Assembly: GCF_003260265.1 (NCBI RefSeq) | Contig: NZ_QITQ01000006.1 | Span: 1 to 64,000, forward strand | Length of the DNA stretch: 64,000 nucleotides | DNA from: Roseovarius amoyensis | GTDB lineage: Bacteria; Pseudomonadota; Alphaproteobacteria; Rhodobacterales; Rhodobacteraceae | Direction of reading: 5' to 3' | Shown: positions 32,447 through 40,914 of the stretch, one piece after another | Layout: every line of letters starts with the position of its first letter | How positions within the stretch are numbered: the stretch's first letter is position 1 | Translations under genes and position numbers: made by a program | Notes under the pieces: model-generated | What the model saw: only the letters and a program-made list of their open reading frames with translations | What the model was told of the DNA's origin: nothing | Database searches by the model: none

Positions 32447-34240
32447 TCAACGGGACCCGACGGGCAGGTCATCCTCCTGCGCTAGCCGTGCCGGCACCGG
32501 GATTGGGAGGTCCATCAGGATCTGCGCATAGGCCTTGCCCTGCGGGTCAATCCGCAGGCTGGCCATGCCGCCTCCGCCCAGCGTCTCATGCAGCACATAA
32601 TTCAGCGCATGCAGTCCCGGCAGTTCAAAGCAATCGACGCGCCCCTGACAGAAATGTGCAAAGTATTCGGCCACGGCACTGGCCGGCAGGCCAGCGCGAA
32701 TAAATGGCAGATAGGCCGGTTTGCGGGCAATCAGGCCGATATTGGCCAGATCGCCCTTGTCGCCGCTGCGCCCCCAGGCCAGCGCGACCAACGGGACATC
32801 GACCATTGGCTCGTCGTCCAGAGGGGTCGGTTTTGATATGGTATCCGGTGCGGGGCCGGGGCTGGCCGTGCCGGGGGCCACGGCGCAGCTCACCGGTTCG
32901 CCATCCAGATGGACAAGCGGCAAGATGCCCGCCTTGGGAGCCAGAAACGAAAACAGCCGCACCACCGGTTGCGGGCGTGGCCGGCCGGCAAAGAACCCGG
33001 TCAGTCCCTGCGGCCCGCCGGTGCCCATGGGCGCGATTTCGCTGGCGAAAACCTCTACCGCCGAGCGTTGTTTGTGGCGCACGCCGATCTTCAGCACAAC
33101 CTCGCGGGGGGGGCGTGCGGCACGGGTGCCATAATTGACCTCTGCACCCAGAACTTCTATCGAGACCTCGTCGAAACCCGGCATGTTCCTGTCGCCCAGG
33201 ATACGTTCGCACCGGCGGATGATCGATTCACCCAGCAGTTGCGCGCGCTCAGCGGAATCGGGACCGATCAGCGTTGGCATCGACATAGCGCGATAGCCGT
33301 CCTGATAGGTGGCGCTGATTTTGTACTGGTCGGTGCAGGGCCGTCCGCGGGTGCCTGTCACGGCAATCCGGTCTGGCCCGTCCTCGGCCAGTTTCACCTG
33401 GGTAAAGTCACAGATCACGTCGGGCAGGATATAGTTGGCCGGATCGCCGATTTCGTAGAGCAGCTGCTCGGCCACCGTGCCAAAGGTGACGAGTCCGCCG
33501 GTGTGTTCAGGTTTGGTGATGGTGAAACGGCCATCCGCGTGGCATTCGGCCAGGGGAAAGCCCATGTCGTCCCAGCCGCCAACATCGCGCCAGTCGGTAT
33601 GGATGCCGCCGGCAACTTGCGCGCCGCATTCCAGCAGATGTCCGACCAGTGATCCGGTTGCCAGCATATCCCAGTCGTCGTCCTGCCAGCCGAATTCATG
33701 CATCAATGGCCCCAGTGCCAGGGCGCTGTCGGTACAGCGTCCGGTGATGACAATATCGGCCCCCGCATCCAGTGCACGGGCAATCGGGCGGGCACCGAAA
33801 TAGGCGTTTGCGCTGGTGAACACCTTTGGCGCGGGGGTGCCGCTGAACATCTCTTTCAACCCAGGGGCCTGCAATAGATCAGCGCGCGACGACACGTCGT
33901 CGCCGGTGACGGTGGCAATGGATATGTCCACACCCGCCTTTCGAGCGACCTCGGCCAGCGCCTTACGGCAGGCCTGTGGGTTGACGCCGCCAGCGTTGGT
34001 GACAACCCGGATGCCGCGCTGTTTGATTTCCGACAGAAAAGGGGCGATGGCGGCAATGGCATCGGGCGCATAGCCCATGTCGGGGGATTTGGCGCGCGCG
34101 CGCACCAACAGGGACATCGTCACCTCGGCCAGGTAGTCGGAAATCAGATAGTCCAGCCCATCGACCTTCATCAACTGGCTGGCCGCGTATTGTGAATCAC
34201 CCCAGAATCCGGCCCAACAGCCGATTTTCACTGATCGCAT
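32447..34240 (-). CDS. atuA: AtuA-family (acyclic terpene utilisation) protein
   Basis: The 597-residue protein has the DUF1446/AtuA core with VKIGCWAGFWGDS, ISDYLAEVTMSLLVRAR, TNAGGVNPQACRKAL, ITGRCTDSALALGPL and GAEVNYGTRA. The C-terminal AtuA-like domain has ALAWGRSGDKGDLANIG. AtuA is required for growth of Pseudomonas on citronellol and geraniol, but its reaction is not settled. Family members also occur in other branched-acid clusters. Its presence with AtuC/D/E/F-like genes is the strongest pointer to a terpenoid-type pathway. It stands apart from them, with its own operator-like site at 34261-34280. Confidence 0.85.
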   Translation of the reverse strand: MRSVKIGCWAGFWGDSQYAASQLMKVDGLDYLISDYLAEVTMSLLVRARAKSPDMGYAPDAIAAIAPFLSEIKQRGIRVVTNAGGVNPQACRKALAEVARKAGVDISIATVTGDDVSSRADLLQAPGLKEMFSGTPAPKVFTSANAYFGARPIARALDAGADIVITGRCTDSALALGPLMHEFGWQDDDWDMLATGSLVGHLLECGAQVAGGIHTDWRDVGGWDDMGFPLAECHADGRFTITKPEHTGGLVTFGTVAEQLLYEIGDPANYILPDVICDFTQVKLAEDGPDRIAVTGTRGRPCTDQYKISATYQDGYRAMSMPTLIGPDSAERAQLLGESIIRRCERILGDRNMPGFDEVSIEVLGAEVNYGTRAARPPREVVLKIGVRHKQRSAVEVFASEIAPMGTGGPQGLTGFFAGRPRPQPVVRLFSFLAPKAGILPLVHLDGEPVSCAVAPGTASPGPAPDTISKPTPLDDEPMVDVPLVALAWGRSGDKGDLANIGLIARKPAYLPFIRAGLPASAVAEYFAHFCQGRVDCFELPGLHALNYVLHETLGGGGMASLRIDPQGKAYAQILMDLPIPVPARLAQEDDLPVGSR

Positions 34241-34260
34241 ATCGTTTGCCTTTCACCTGC

Positions 34261-34280
34261 CTGTCGGTTGTTCAATAACC
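34261..34280 (-). promoter_or_regulatory. Operator-like site upstream of the atuA-like gene
   Basis: The sequence CGGTTGTTCAATAA resembles CGGTCGTTCAATAA from repeat B (13 of 14 identical). GGTTGTTCAATAACC itself is a near-perfect 15-bp palindrome (34266-34280). It lies 26 bp upstream of the start codon. Control by the 21000 regulator is plausible but rests on this match alone. Confidence 0.5.
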
Positions 34281-34398
34281 AACTTAAGTCATCGTACAAC
34301 TCTATTGCATCCGGGCCGGGGCCTAAAGAAAAATGAGTTACATTCAATAACTTTTCCCGGCTTCGCCTTTGGTCCCCTTCAATGGGTTTCGCGTCGGG

Positions 34399-34997
34399 TG
34401 AAGTAGTCCCATAATTTCGGACAGGGAGCTAAAGCGTAGCCTGAACCTATTGAAGGGATACGGGATGGCGAAACGTCGAAAGTTTACACACCAGTTCAAG
34501 GCGAATGTTCCGCTTTTCGTTCGCAGATCTTGAGTAAATCGCGAAAAAACCGTTGGGATGCTGTAAGCGGAGGAGCAATACCCGGTCACGGGCGACATGT
34601 CATGGGCAGTCTTGCCCTTGCGGACAATTCCCTTGATGTCGGCGAGTTCGATATCAATTAAAACCGTCATGCACGTTAATCAAAACCTCAACTCCAACTG
34701 TGACTGCATAATTCAGTCCGTCAATAATCTCGGCCAAGGTAGAGGTATAATTAGGCGAAAACCTCGAAAGAGACGTTCACCGCAAAACTGCCGAATAACC
34801 GCTTTGGGCCGACTTCGACTGCGGCGAGGTTCCCGCACAAGGGGCCGGGGACCACTCTTTCGCTGCGCCAATACCAAGGGCCATCCAGCAGGCAGAGCCT
34901 ATGAGATCAATCACTGCACGAAATTAGCGGCATGAAACCTAACCCGGATACACCTTTGATCAGCGACTGAGCTGTCCGGAAAACCGGGACAACTTCT
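34399..34997. mobile_element. Relic of an IS3-family insertion sequence
   Basis: Both ends survive. GAAGTAGTCCC...TTTCGGACAG (34400-34424) matches, at 19 of 25 positions, the reverse complement of the segment 34972-34996. Inside the left end lies a transposase start (34465). At about 600 bp the element is half the normal IS3-family size and has no intact transposase, so it is dead. It separates the catabolic region from core genes and may mark an old insertion edge. The 34534-34970 interior shows no recognisable gene. Confidence 0.7.
34465..34533 (+). pseudogene. IS3-family OrfA N-terminal fragment
   Basis: Translation MAKRRKFTHQFKANV is the typical opening of IS3-family OrfA (MAKRRKFTxEFKAKV in my recollection), including the basic helix-turn-helix start. 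The frame degenerates after about 15 codons and stops at 34531. An upstream segment TATTGAAGGG may be its old ribosome site. Confidence 0.65.
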
Positions 34998-35040
34998 AGG
35001 ACGGGCGCCGCGTACGCCCGGCGCGCCGCGTGATCAGGGC

Positions 35041-35913
35041 TCAGGGTGCGATCAGGTTCACGCCCGCGATCCGTTGAATCGTAAAGACATCCTCGTCGTA
35101 GATGTCGGTCAACTGGTTGATCATGTCCACCGTCCAGCCGTCGAGATCGTATTCCTCCTCGACAGCATCCTCGCGCGCGAACTTGTCCAGAAAGGCCGAT
35201 ATGACGCGGCGTTTCTGCACCTCGGTCATTCCGGGATGGCTGGAAAGATAGGCGCGGAAACGCTTCATCCCCGCTTCGGTCATGATCTCTTGCAGCAGCG
35301 TGAATTCGCCCTTGAACGGCACAGCCGGGTCCAGCCCGGCCATCTCGCGCACCACCTCGGCCCAGATCAGCGGCGTATCTTCGTTGCACCACGCGGTGAT
35401 CGCTATGTCGGGCACCTGCAGGCGGACGCGCTCGAAAAATTCCGACCAGCGAAAGCTGAGCGGGTCGTAGCCGCGAAAGATATCCTCGATCGAGTTGAAG
35501 TTGGTCTTTTCCAACAGCGCCGGCATGAAGGTTGCCGGATCGCGGATGGCAAAGAACAGCTCGATCTGGTCGCCCGCGAATATCTGGCGCAGCGTCTCCA
35601 GCCGGGCACAGGCGGCGGGGTAGAACATGCGTTTCACCGCCATCTTGTGGGTGCCGAAAAAGCTGTCGTTGGACAGTACGAGCCGCGTGGTGCCGGTGAC
35701 CGGTGCAATGGCCTGTAATATGGCCTCTCGCATGTCGGGGGATGCGCCGGCCCGCGTGGCGGTGTTCAGTATGTCACGCAACAGGATGCGGTAGCTGTCC
35801 GGCCTGGGAACGAAGGTGCCCTGCTGCGCAAGCATGTCCGCGTTTTCCAACAGGGATCCGATCAGCCTGTCCTCGTCGGTGACGTGGGCGCCGGCGTGAA
35901 TGACAATCTGCAT
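35041..35913 (-). CDS. Conserved hypothetical protein, possibly sulfotransferase-like
   Basis: From ATG 35913 the protein has 290 residues; the open frame extends further to 36012, but MQIVIHAGAHVTDEDRLI is the natural start. The opening strand plus HAGAH resembles the start of sulfotransferase-like P-loop proteins (HxGxHKTGT), yet the phosphosulfate-loop Lys/Thr residues are missing (VTDEDR). No other motif is recognised. FFAIRDPATFMPALLEKTN also recalls the sulfotransferase 3'-phosphate site (R-x5-S region). No signal peptide is seen. Function unknown; it stands alone next to tRNA-Thr. Confidence 0.6.
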   Translation of the reverse strand: MQIVIHAGAHVTDEDRLIGSLLENADMLAQQGTFVPRPDSYRILLRDILNTATRAGASPDMREAILQAIAPVTGTTRLVLSNDSFFGTHKMAVKRMFYPAACARLETLRQIFAGDQIELFFAIRDPATFMPALLEKTNFNSIEDIFRGYDPLSFRWSEFFERVRLQVPDIAITAWCNEDTPLIWAEVVREMAGLDPAVPFKGEFTLLQEIMTEAGMKRFRAYLSSHPGMTEVQKRRVISAFLDKFAREDAVEEEYDLDGWTVDMINQLTDIYDEDVFTIQRIAGVNLIAP

Positions 35914-36052
35914 GGCTGGACCTGTGCTGGTTACTGTCGGACGTTCACTATAACGGTCTCTGTCTGTTGTTAAACAGAATTGCCCGACCTGCGACAAGCT
36001 GTGAATTTCCACCTTGCCGGGTGGGGGACAACTGGCGTATTGAGCGCCCCGT

Positions 36053-36128
36053 GCCCCTATAGCTCAGCTGGTAGAGCAACTGATTTGTAATCAGTAGGTC
36101 CGCGGTTCGAGTCCGTGTGGGGGCACCA
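36053..36128 (+). tRNA. tRNA-Thr (anticodon TGT)
   Basis: A 76-nt cloverleaf with acceptor stem GCCCCTA/TGGGGGC, D-arm AGCTCAGCTGGTAGAGC, anticodon stem-loop CTGATTTGTAATCAG with TGT, T-arm GGTTCGAGTCC and encoded CCA. Integrase-like remains follow it, a common sign of past island integration at a tRNA 3' end. Confidence 0.97.
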
Positions 36129-36303
36129 CATTTCCACAATAAAAACAACTACCTGCGGACTTTTCTGTGCTTGGCTCAGCGACTTGGCTTCGGTCAAGTA
36201 CAGCGTAAATACAGTATTTGTTGTTTGGTCTGCCTAAGATGTCTCCACGCGGGATACCCGCAATTATGCCAAGCGGCCAGAACGGCGTCGAGCACCTGCC
36301 GAT

Positions 36304-36720
36304 TTGTCCACCAGAGCAGTATCTTGTCTCGCGGTGCGACCGGTGGAGCTTATTGCCAGACGCGGACGCGGCCTTGTGCCAGCTCATAATCAGTTCATGC
36401 AGGCGGTTGCGGCTACCGTGTCTGAGACGGCAGAACCCGGTCAGTCCGGTGATCCGTTCGATGCGCAAGGAATGGCTCCCTTATACCGCAAGCGGCTGGA
36501 CCCAAGCCTGGGCGCGGTTGCGAAAGGGTGCGGGCCTGCCAGAGAATATCTGGATGATGGATGGAAGGGCCGTGCCGTGACTGAGGTCAACAGTCTTGGG
36601 GTCGATCCTTACGCGCTCAGGGATGCCGCCCAGCACGCCGGCACGGCGACGACAAACCGTTATTTGAGAAATCGCAGTGCCGGAGCGACCCAGATTGTCC
36701 AGGTGCGTCACAAGAAATAA
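36304..36720 (+). pseudogene. Integrase-like remnant downstream of tRNA-Thr
   Basis: The 138-codon frame ends with YALRDAAQHAGTATTNRYLR, which resembles the H-x-x-(T)TxxY C-terminal catalytic box of tyrosine recombinases. The Arg of ALRD may be the HxLR arginine. The N-terminal two thirds have no clear family, overlap other open frames and look decayed. The place, 176 bp past a tRNA gene, is where a phage or island integrase would sit. It could instead be a small unrelated ORF. Confidence 0.45.
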
Positions 36721-36797
36721 CTGGATCAAGAAGTGAACATACGTGATCCAGCACTATCCGACATCCGAAGGGCGTCGCGTTCAAGTCTTTGAAAAAC

Positions 36798-36874
36798 TGG
36801 CGATCCCGGGAGGACTCGAACCCCCAACCTGCTGATTAGAAGTCAGCTGCTCTATCCAGTTGAGCTACGGGACC
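36798..36874 (-). tRNA. tRNA-Arg (anticodon TCT)
   Basis: A 77-nt cloverleaf on the minus strand, beginning GGTCCCG and ending CGGGATCGCCA with encoded CCA. The D-arm is AGCTCAACTGGATAGAGC, the anticodon loop CTTCTAA, and the T-arm GGTTCGAGTCC. It lies directly downstream of truA and reads in the same direction. Confidence 0.97.
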
Positions 36875-36915
36875 GCTGGCGCACGTTTACCCGCGAGATT
36901 TGGCGAGATCAAAGG

Positions 36916-37698
36916 CTAATGCGCGCCTGTCCCGGCAAACGGGTCCTGCGGATAGCGCACCGCGGCAAGGTAGAGCCCCTGCGGCGGGCAGACGGGCCCG
37001 CAGGCGGCGCGGTCGCGGGCCGCCAGTGACTTTGCCACGTCGCCGGGGGCCCATGCGCCGGCGCCCACCCGTTCCAGCGTGCCCACGATCGAACGCACCT
37101 GGTTGTGCAGGAACGAGCGCGCGCGCAAGCGAAACCACAGCTCGGGCCCGGCCAGCCCCTTGACCTCTTCGATGGTGATCTCGTCAAGCGTCTTTACCGG
37201 GCTTTTCGCCTGGCAGATGCTGGAACGGAAGGTGGTGAAGTCGTGATGCCCGACCAGGTGCGCCGCGCCCTCGCGCATCAATGCGACATCCAGCACGCGG
37301 GGCACCTGCCACACCCGGCCACGGTCGTGAACCGTCGGCGCGCGGCGCATCAGCAGGCGAAAGAGATAACGCCGCTCGATGGCGGAAAACCTTGCGTGCC
37401 AGTCGTCGGCCACGCGGGCGCAGGCGACGATCGCCACCGGCTGCGGCTTGACGTGGTGATTGAGCGCCTCCGACAGGCGGAACGGATCCCAGTCCTTTTG
37501 CAGATCGCACTGCGCCACCTGTCCCAGCGCATGCACCCCGGTGTCGGTGCGCCCGGCCGCGGCGATGGTGTGGGGGCCGGGTTCCAGCCGGCCAAGCGCG
37601 GCCTCTATCGCGCCCTGCACGCTGGGCCGGTCGGCCTGGCGCTGCCAGCCGGAAAACGGCGCACCGTCGTATTCTATCCTGAGCGCATAGCGGGGCAT
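36916..37698 (-). CDS. truA: tRNA pseudouridine(38-40) synthase TruA
   Basis: The 260-residue protein starts [21 protein letters not shown] and has the catalytic aspartate in [14 protein letters not shown] (Asp52), then [19 protein letters not shown]. It converts U38, U39 and U40 of the tRNA anticodon arm to pseudouridine. A much longer open frame runs through it to 39210, but the extra N-terminal part is antisense to the next gene and is discarded. It is divergent from the YcjX gene. Confidence 0.95.
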   Translation of the reverse strand: MPRYALRIEYDGAPFSGWQRQADRPSVQGAIEAALGRLEPGPHTIAAAGRTDTGVHALGQVAQCDLQKDWDPFRLSEALNHHVKPQPVAIVACARVADDWHARFSAIERRYLFRLLMRRAPTVHDRGRVWQVPRVLDVALMREGAAHLVGHHDFTTFRSSICQAKSPVKTLDEITIEEVKGLAGPELWFRLRARSFLHNQVRSIVGTLERVGAGAWAPGDVAKSLAARDRAACGPVCPPQGLYLAAVRYPQDPFAGTGAH

Positions 37699-37806
37699 GG
37701 TGCGGCTGATAGCGTGGCACCGGGTGTCGGGCAATCCCCATCGCCACTGGCAACCGGGGCAGGGGGTGTCTATCTTGGCTGACAGGCGGCAGGGAAAGGC
37801 GACGGT

Positions 37807-39234
37807 TTGATCATCTCCACCATCGCGGACAGTGTTACGCGCGGCGCCGAGGATGTGGCCGGCCGCGTATCCGAGGCGCTGTTCGAGCCGGCTATCCGGC
37901 TGGGCGTCACCGGGTTGTCGCGCGCGGGCAAGACCGTGTTCATCACTTCGCTGGTGGCGAACCTGCTGGACCGGGGCCGTATGCCCGGGCTTGCCGCCGC
38001 CGCGGAGGGGCGCATCGTCGCGGCGTTCCTGCAGCCCCAGCCCGACGACACGGTGCCGCGCTTCGATTATGAAACCCATCTTGGCGCGCTGACCGGCCCC
38101 GATCCGCACTGGCCCGAAAGCACCCGCGCGGTGTCGGAATTGCGGCTGTCGCTCAGGGTGCGGCCCGCCGGGCTGTTGGCCGGGCTGACGGGGGTGCGCA
38201 CGATCCATCTCGATATTGTCGACTATCCCGGCGAATGGCTGCTCGACCTTGGTTTGCTGGACAAGGACTATGCCACCTGGTCGGCCGAGACGCTGGACTC
38301 CCTGACGGATGTGCCCGAGGCAGGGGCGTTCCGACAGGCGACGCAGGCCACTGATGCGGCAGCGCGGCTGGAGGAGCCGCAGGCGCAGGCGCTGGCGACG
38401 GATTTTACCGCCTATCTGGGTGCGGCGCGGGCGGCCGGGTATGCGGGCGGCACGCCGGGGCGGTTCCTGCTGCCGGGCGATCTGGCTGGATCGCCCGTCC
38501 TGACCTTTGCGCCGCTGCCCAACCCCGGAAATGCGCCGCGCCGGTCGCTCTGGCGAGAGATGGAGCGGCGGTTCGAGGCTTACAAGGCGCGGGTGGTCAA
38601 GCCATTCTTTCGCGATCACTTCGCCCGGATCGACCGGCAGGTGGTGCTGGTCGATGTGCTGGACGCGATCCATCGCGGCCCCGCCGCGTTGGAGGAAACG
38701 CGCCGCGCCATGGCCGAAATCCTGGGCGCCTTTCGCCCGGGGCGGAACGCGTTTCTTACCCGTCTGCTGGGCGGGCGGCGGGTTGAACGCATCCTCTTTG
38801 CCGCGACCAAGGCCGACCATCTGCACCACACCCAGCACATGCGCCTGACGGCGATCATGGCGGCGCTGATGCGCGAGGCACGCGACCGGGCCGATTTCGC
38901 CGGGGCTGAAACAGGCGCGATGGCGATTGCCGCGCTGCGCGCCACCACCGAAGAGACGCGCAGCCACCAGGGCCGGCAGGTCGACTGCGTGCGCGGCACC
39001 TTGTTGGGTGATGGCGGCGGACGTGGTCGGCTGGCGGCGTTTTACCCCGGCGACCTGCCCGAAGACCCGGCACTGTTGCTGCAACCGGCGCGCGAGGGGG
39101 CGAAGGCATGGCTTGATGCCGATTTCGGTGCGATGCGGTTTGCGCCCGCGCCATTGGTACTGAAACCGGGCGAGGGGCCGCCGCATATACGGCTCGACCG
39201 TGCGGCGCAATTCCTGTTCGGAGACCGGCTATGA
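37807..39234 (+). CDS. YcjX-family predicted P-loop ATPase/GTPase
   Basis: A 475-residue YcjX-like protein using a TTG start at 37807. The P-loop is GLSRAGKT (36-43), followed by [26 protein letters not shown] is the Walker B/switch region. YcjX belongs to stress-related two-gene units with YcjF-like membrane proteins in many Proteobacteria; its molecular task is unknown. Its last 4 bp overlap the next gene (ATGA), preserving this pairing. Confidence 0.85.
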   Translation: MIISTIADSVTRGAEDVAGRVSEALFEPAIRLGVTGLSRAGKTVFITSLVANLLDRGRMPGLAAAAEGRIVAAFLQPQPDDTVPRFDYETHLGALTGPDPHWPESTRAVSELRLSLRVRPAGLLAGLTGVRTIHLDIVDYPGEWLLDLGLLDKDYATWSAETLDSLTDVPEAGAFRQATQATDAAARLEEPQAQALATDFTAYLGAARAAGYAGGTPGRFLLPGDLAGSPVLTFAPLPNPGNAPRRSLWREMERRFEAYKARVVKPFFRDHFARIDRQVVLVDVLDAIHRGPAALEETRRAMAEILGAFRPGRNAFLTRLLGGRRVERILFAATKADHLHHTQHMRLTAIMAALMREARDRADFAGAETGAMAIAALRATTEETRSHQGRQVDCVRGTLLGDGGGRGRLAAFYPGDLPEDPALLLQPAREGAKAWLDADFGAMRFAPAPLVLKPGEGPPHIRLDRAAQFLFGDRL

Positions 39235-40226
39235 CCAAGGGACCGATCCTGATCGACCTTGACGAGGGCGACACCGCGCCGGGCCCGGATACCGCCCCGC
39301 CGGTGCCCGAACCCGAAACCCCCGCGCCGCCCGAGGGCCGGGCGATGCAGACGCTTGCGGTGCTGGCGTCGCGGCGGCCGTCACGGCTGGCGCGGTGGTT
39401 CTGGGGGCTGGTGCTGGCGCTGCTGGGGGCGGTGCTGTCGGTGGCCGCGTGGGATTTCGCGGCGGGCCTGATCGCGCGGGCGCCGGTGCTGGGCTATGCC
39501 GTCACCGCGCTGATGGCGGCGGTGCTGACCCTGCTGGCCGTCATCGCGCTCAGGGAATTGGCGGCGTTTGCCCGGCTGGGCCGCATCGACGGGTTGCAAC
39601 GACAGGCCGAGGCCGCGCTGACGGGCGATGACCTGGCGGGCGCGAGGCAGGTGGTGGACGGGCTGGAACGGCTTTACCGCGGGCGAGAGGACACGCGCTG
39701 GGCGCGCGAGCGGCTGGCAGAGGCGCGGGCGGACCAGTTTGACGCCGCCGGCCTGCTGGGCGTGGCTGAGGCCGAGCTGCTGGGCCCGCTCGACAGTGCG
39801 GCGGCGCGCGAGGTCGAGGCGGCGGCGCGGCAGGTGGCCATGGTGACCGCGCTGGTGCCGCTGGCGCTGGCCGATGTGATCGCCGCGCTGACCGCCAACC
39901 TGCGGATGATCCGGCGCATCGCCGAAATCTATGGCGGGCGCGCAGGTGTGCTGGGTGGCTGGCGGCTGACGCGGGCGGTGATGACGCACCTGGTGGCCAC
40001 CGGCGCGGTGGCGGTGGGCGATGACATGCTGGGCTCGGTCGCCGGTGGCGGGGTGTTGTCAAAGCTCTCGCGCCGGTTCGGCGAGGGGCTGGTGAACGGC
40101 GCCCTGACCGCGCGGGTCGGCGTGGCGGCGATCGAGGTCTGCCGCCCGCTGCCCTTTGCCCGCCTGAGCCGCCCGTCAGTGAGCGGGCTGGTGCGGCGCG
40201 CGCTGACCGGGCTGTTCGGCCGGTAG
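39231..40226 (+). CDS. YcjF-like (TIGR01620/DUF697) membrane protein
   Basis: The 331-residue protein has an acidic, proline-rich N-terminus. Two adjacent membrane spans follow around residues 60-105 (FWGLVLALLGAVLSVAAWDF and VTALMAAVLTLLAVIALREL). The DUF697 region is at the C-terminus (VPLALADVIAALTANLRMIRRIAEIYGGRAG). It is translationally coupled to the YcjX gene and likely anchors it at the inner membrane. Very GC-rich codon use is shared with neighbouring core genes. Confidence 0.83.
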   Translation: MTKGPILIDLDEGDTAPGPDTAPPVPEPETPAPPEGRAMQTLAVLASRRPSRLARWFWGLVLALLGAVLSVAAWDFAAGLIARAPVLGYAVTALMAAVLTLLAVIALRELAAFARLGRIDGLQRQAEAALTGDDLAGARQVVDGLERLYRGREDTRWARERLAEARADQFDAAGLLGVAEAELLGPLDSAAAREVEAAARQVAMVTALVPLALADVIAALTANLRMIRRIAEIYGGRAGVLGGWRLTRAVMTHLVATGAVAVGDDMLGSVAGGGVLSKLSRRFGEGLVNGALTARVGVAAIEVCRPLPFARLSRPSVSGLVRRALTGLFGR

Positions 40227-40242
40227 GTTGGCGGGTGCCCCG

Positions 40243-40267
40243 GGGTATTTTTGACCAAGAAGAAGCA
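40243..40267. repeat. 25-bp intergenic 3'-end motif, copy 1
   Basis: The motif GGGTATTTTTGACC followed by AAGAAGAAGCA sits between the convergent YcjF-like and haemoglobin genes. It matches, at 22 of 25 positions, the motif at 62293-62317 beyond topA. Both copies have the same orientation relative to a minus-strand gene end. Confidence 0.7.
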
Positions 40268-40285
40268 GGTCGTCCGCAACGGGCC

Positions 40286-40696
40286 TCAGCGCAGCTTGGG
40301 AACGCCGCCGGGGTGGGTGTCGCGCTCGACCACGGCGGCGCGCATCGACCGGCCGATGCGATGCGCCAGTGCCGACCACGCCGCCGCCTGGTCGGGGCGC
40401 AGTTCCACCTGCAGCACCGTGTCGAACAGCGCCAGCCAGGTCGAGAACATCCCCGGGCTGACATTGCCGGCGCGCAGATGCGCCTCGACCGGGGTGCCCT
40501 GGTAGCCGCGTTCGTGCAGGATGGTGTTGGCCCAGAAATCGGCGACTCTGGCCTCGTGCGCGGGCCAGTCGGTGACATGCACGGCAAAAATCGGGCCAAG
40601 CCCCGGATGATCGCGCACCGCGGCATAAAAACGGGCGACGACCCTTTCGATCTCGGGGCGCGAGACGTCGAAACGCGGGGGCAGGGCGGTTGTCAT
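40286..40696 (-). CDS. Group III truncated haemoglobin
   Basis: A 136-residue globin with the compact 2-on-2 fold of group III. It has RVVARFYAAVRDHPGLGPIF near the N-terminus, WANTILHERGYQG in the E-helix region and AHLRAGNVSPGMFSTWLALF, with the proximal histidine in AHLR. It binds haem and small gases; group III roles in nitric-oxide or oxygen chemistry are not settled. It is convergent with the YcjF-like gene and divergent from ileS. Confidence 0.9.
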   Translation of the reverse strand: MTTALPPRFDVSRPEIERVVARFYAAVRDHPGLGPIFAVHVTDWPAHEARVADFWANTILHERGYQGTPVEAHLRAGNVSPGMFSTWLALFDTVLQVELRPDQAAAWSALAHRIGRSMRAAVVERDTHPGGVPKLR

Positions 40697-40914
40697 GGTG
40701 GGTATGTGGCGCGCGGCGGGGGCAGGCGCAAGGGGCTCTGGACGCGGCAGGGGTGCCGTCCTATAAGCGCCCCCGTGATGACTGGCCTTGCGATCATCGT
40801 TCGAATTACATGCCCGGCGCTCTGACCATCAGGAGCGACCGGGATTTCAGGCGCATGGGAAACCCCGCCGCCTGTTTCGATACCAGACAATACAGCTGAC
40901 GAAGGACGCATCAT

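Noticed and set aside
34344..34670. A 108-codon minus-strand frame in the IS relic region
   Set aside because: It runs antisense through the transposase remnant and one inverted end, and resembles no family I know.
36916..39210. A 764-codon minus-strand frame spanning truA and the YcjX gene
   Set aside because: Only the last 260 codons are TruA. The rest is antisense to YcjX, has no family features, and arises from GC-rich third positions.
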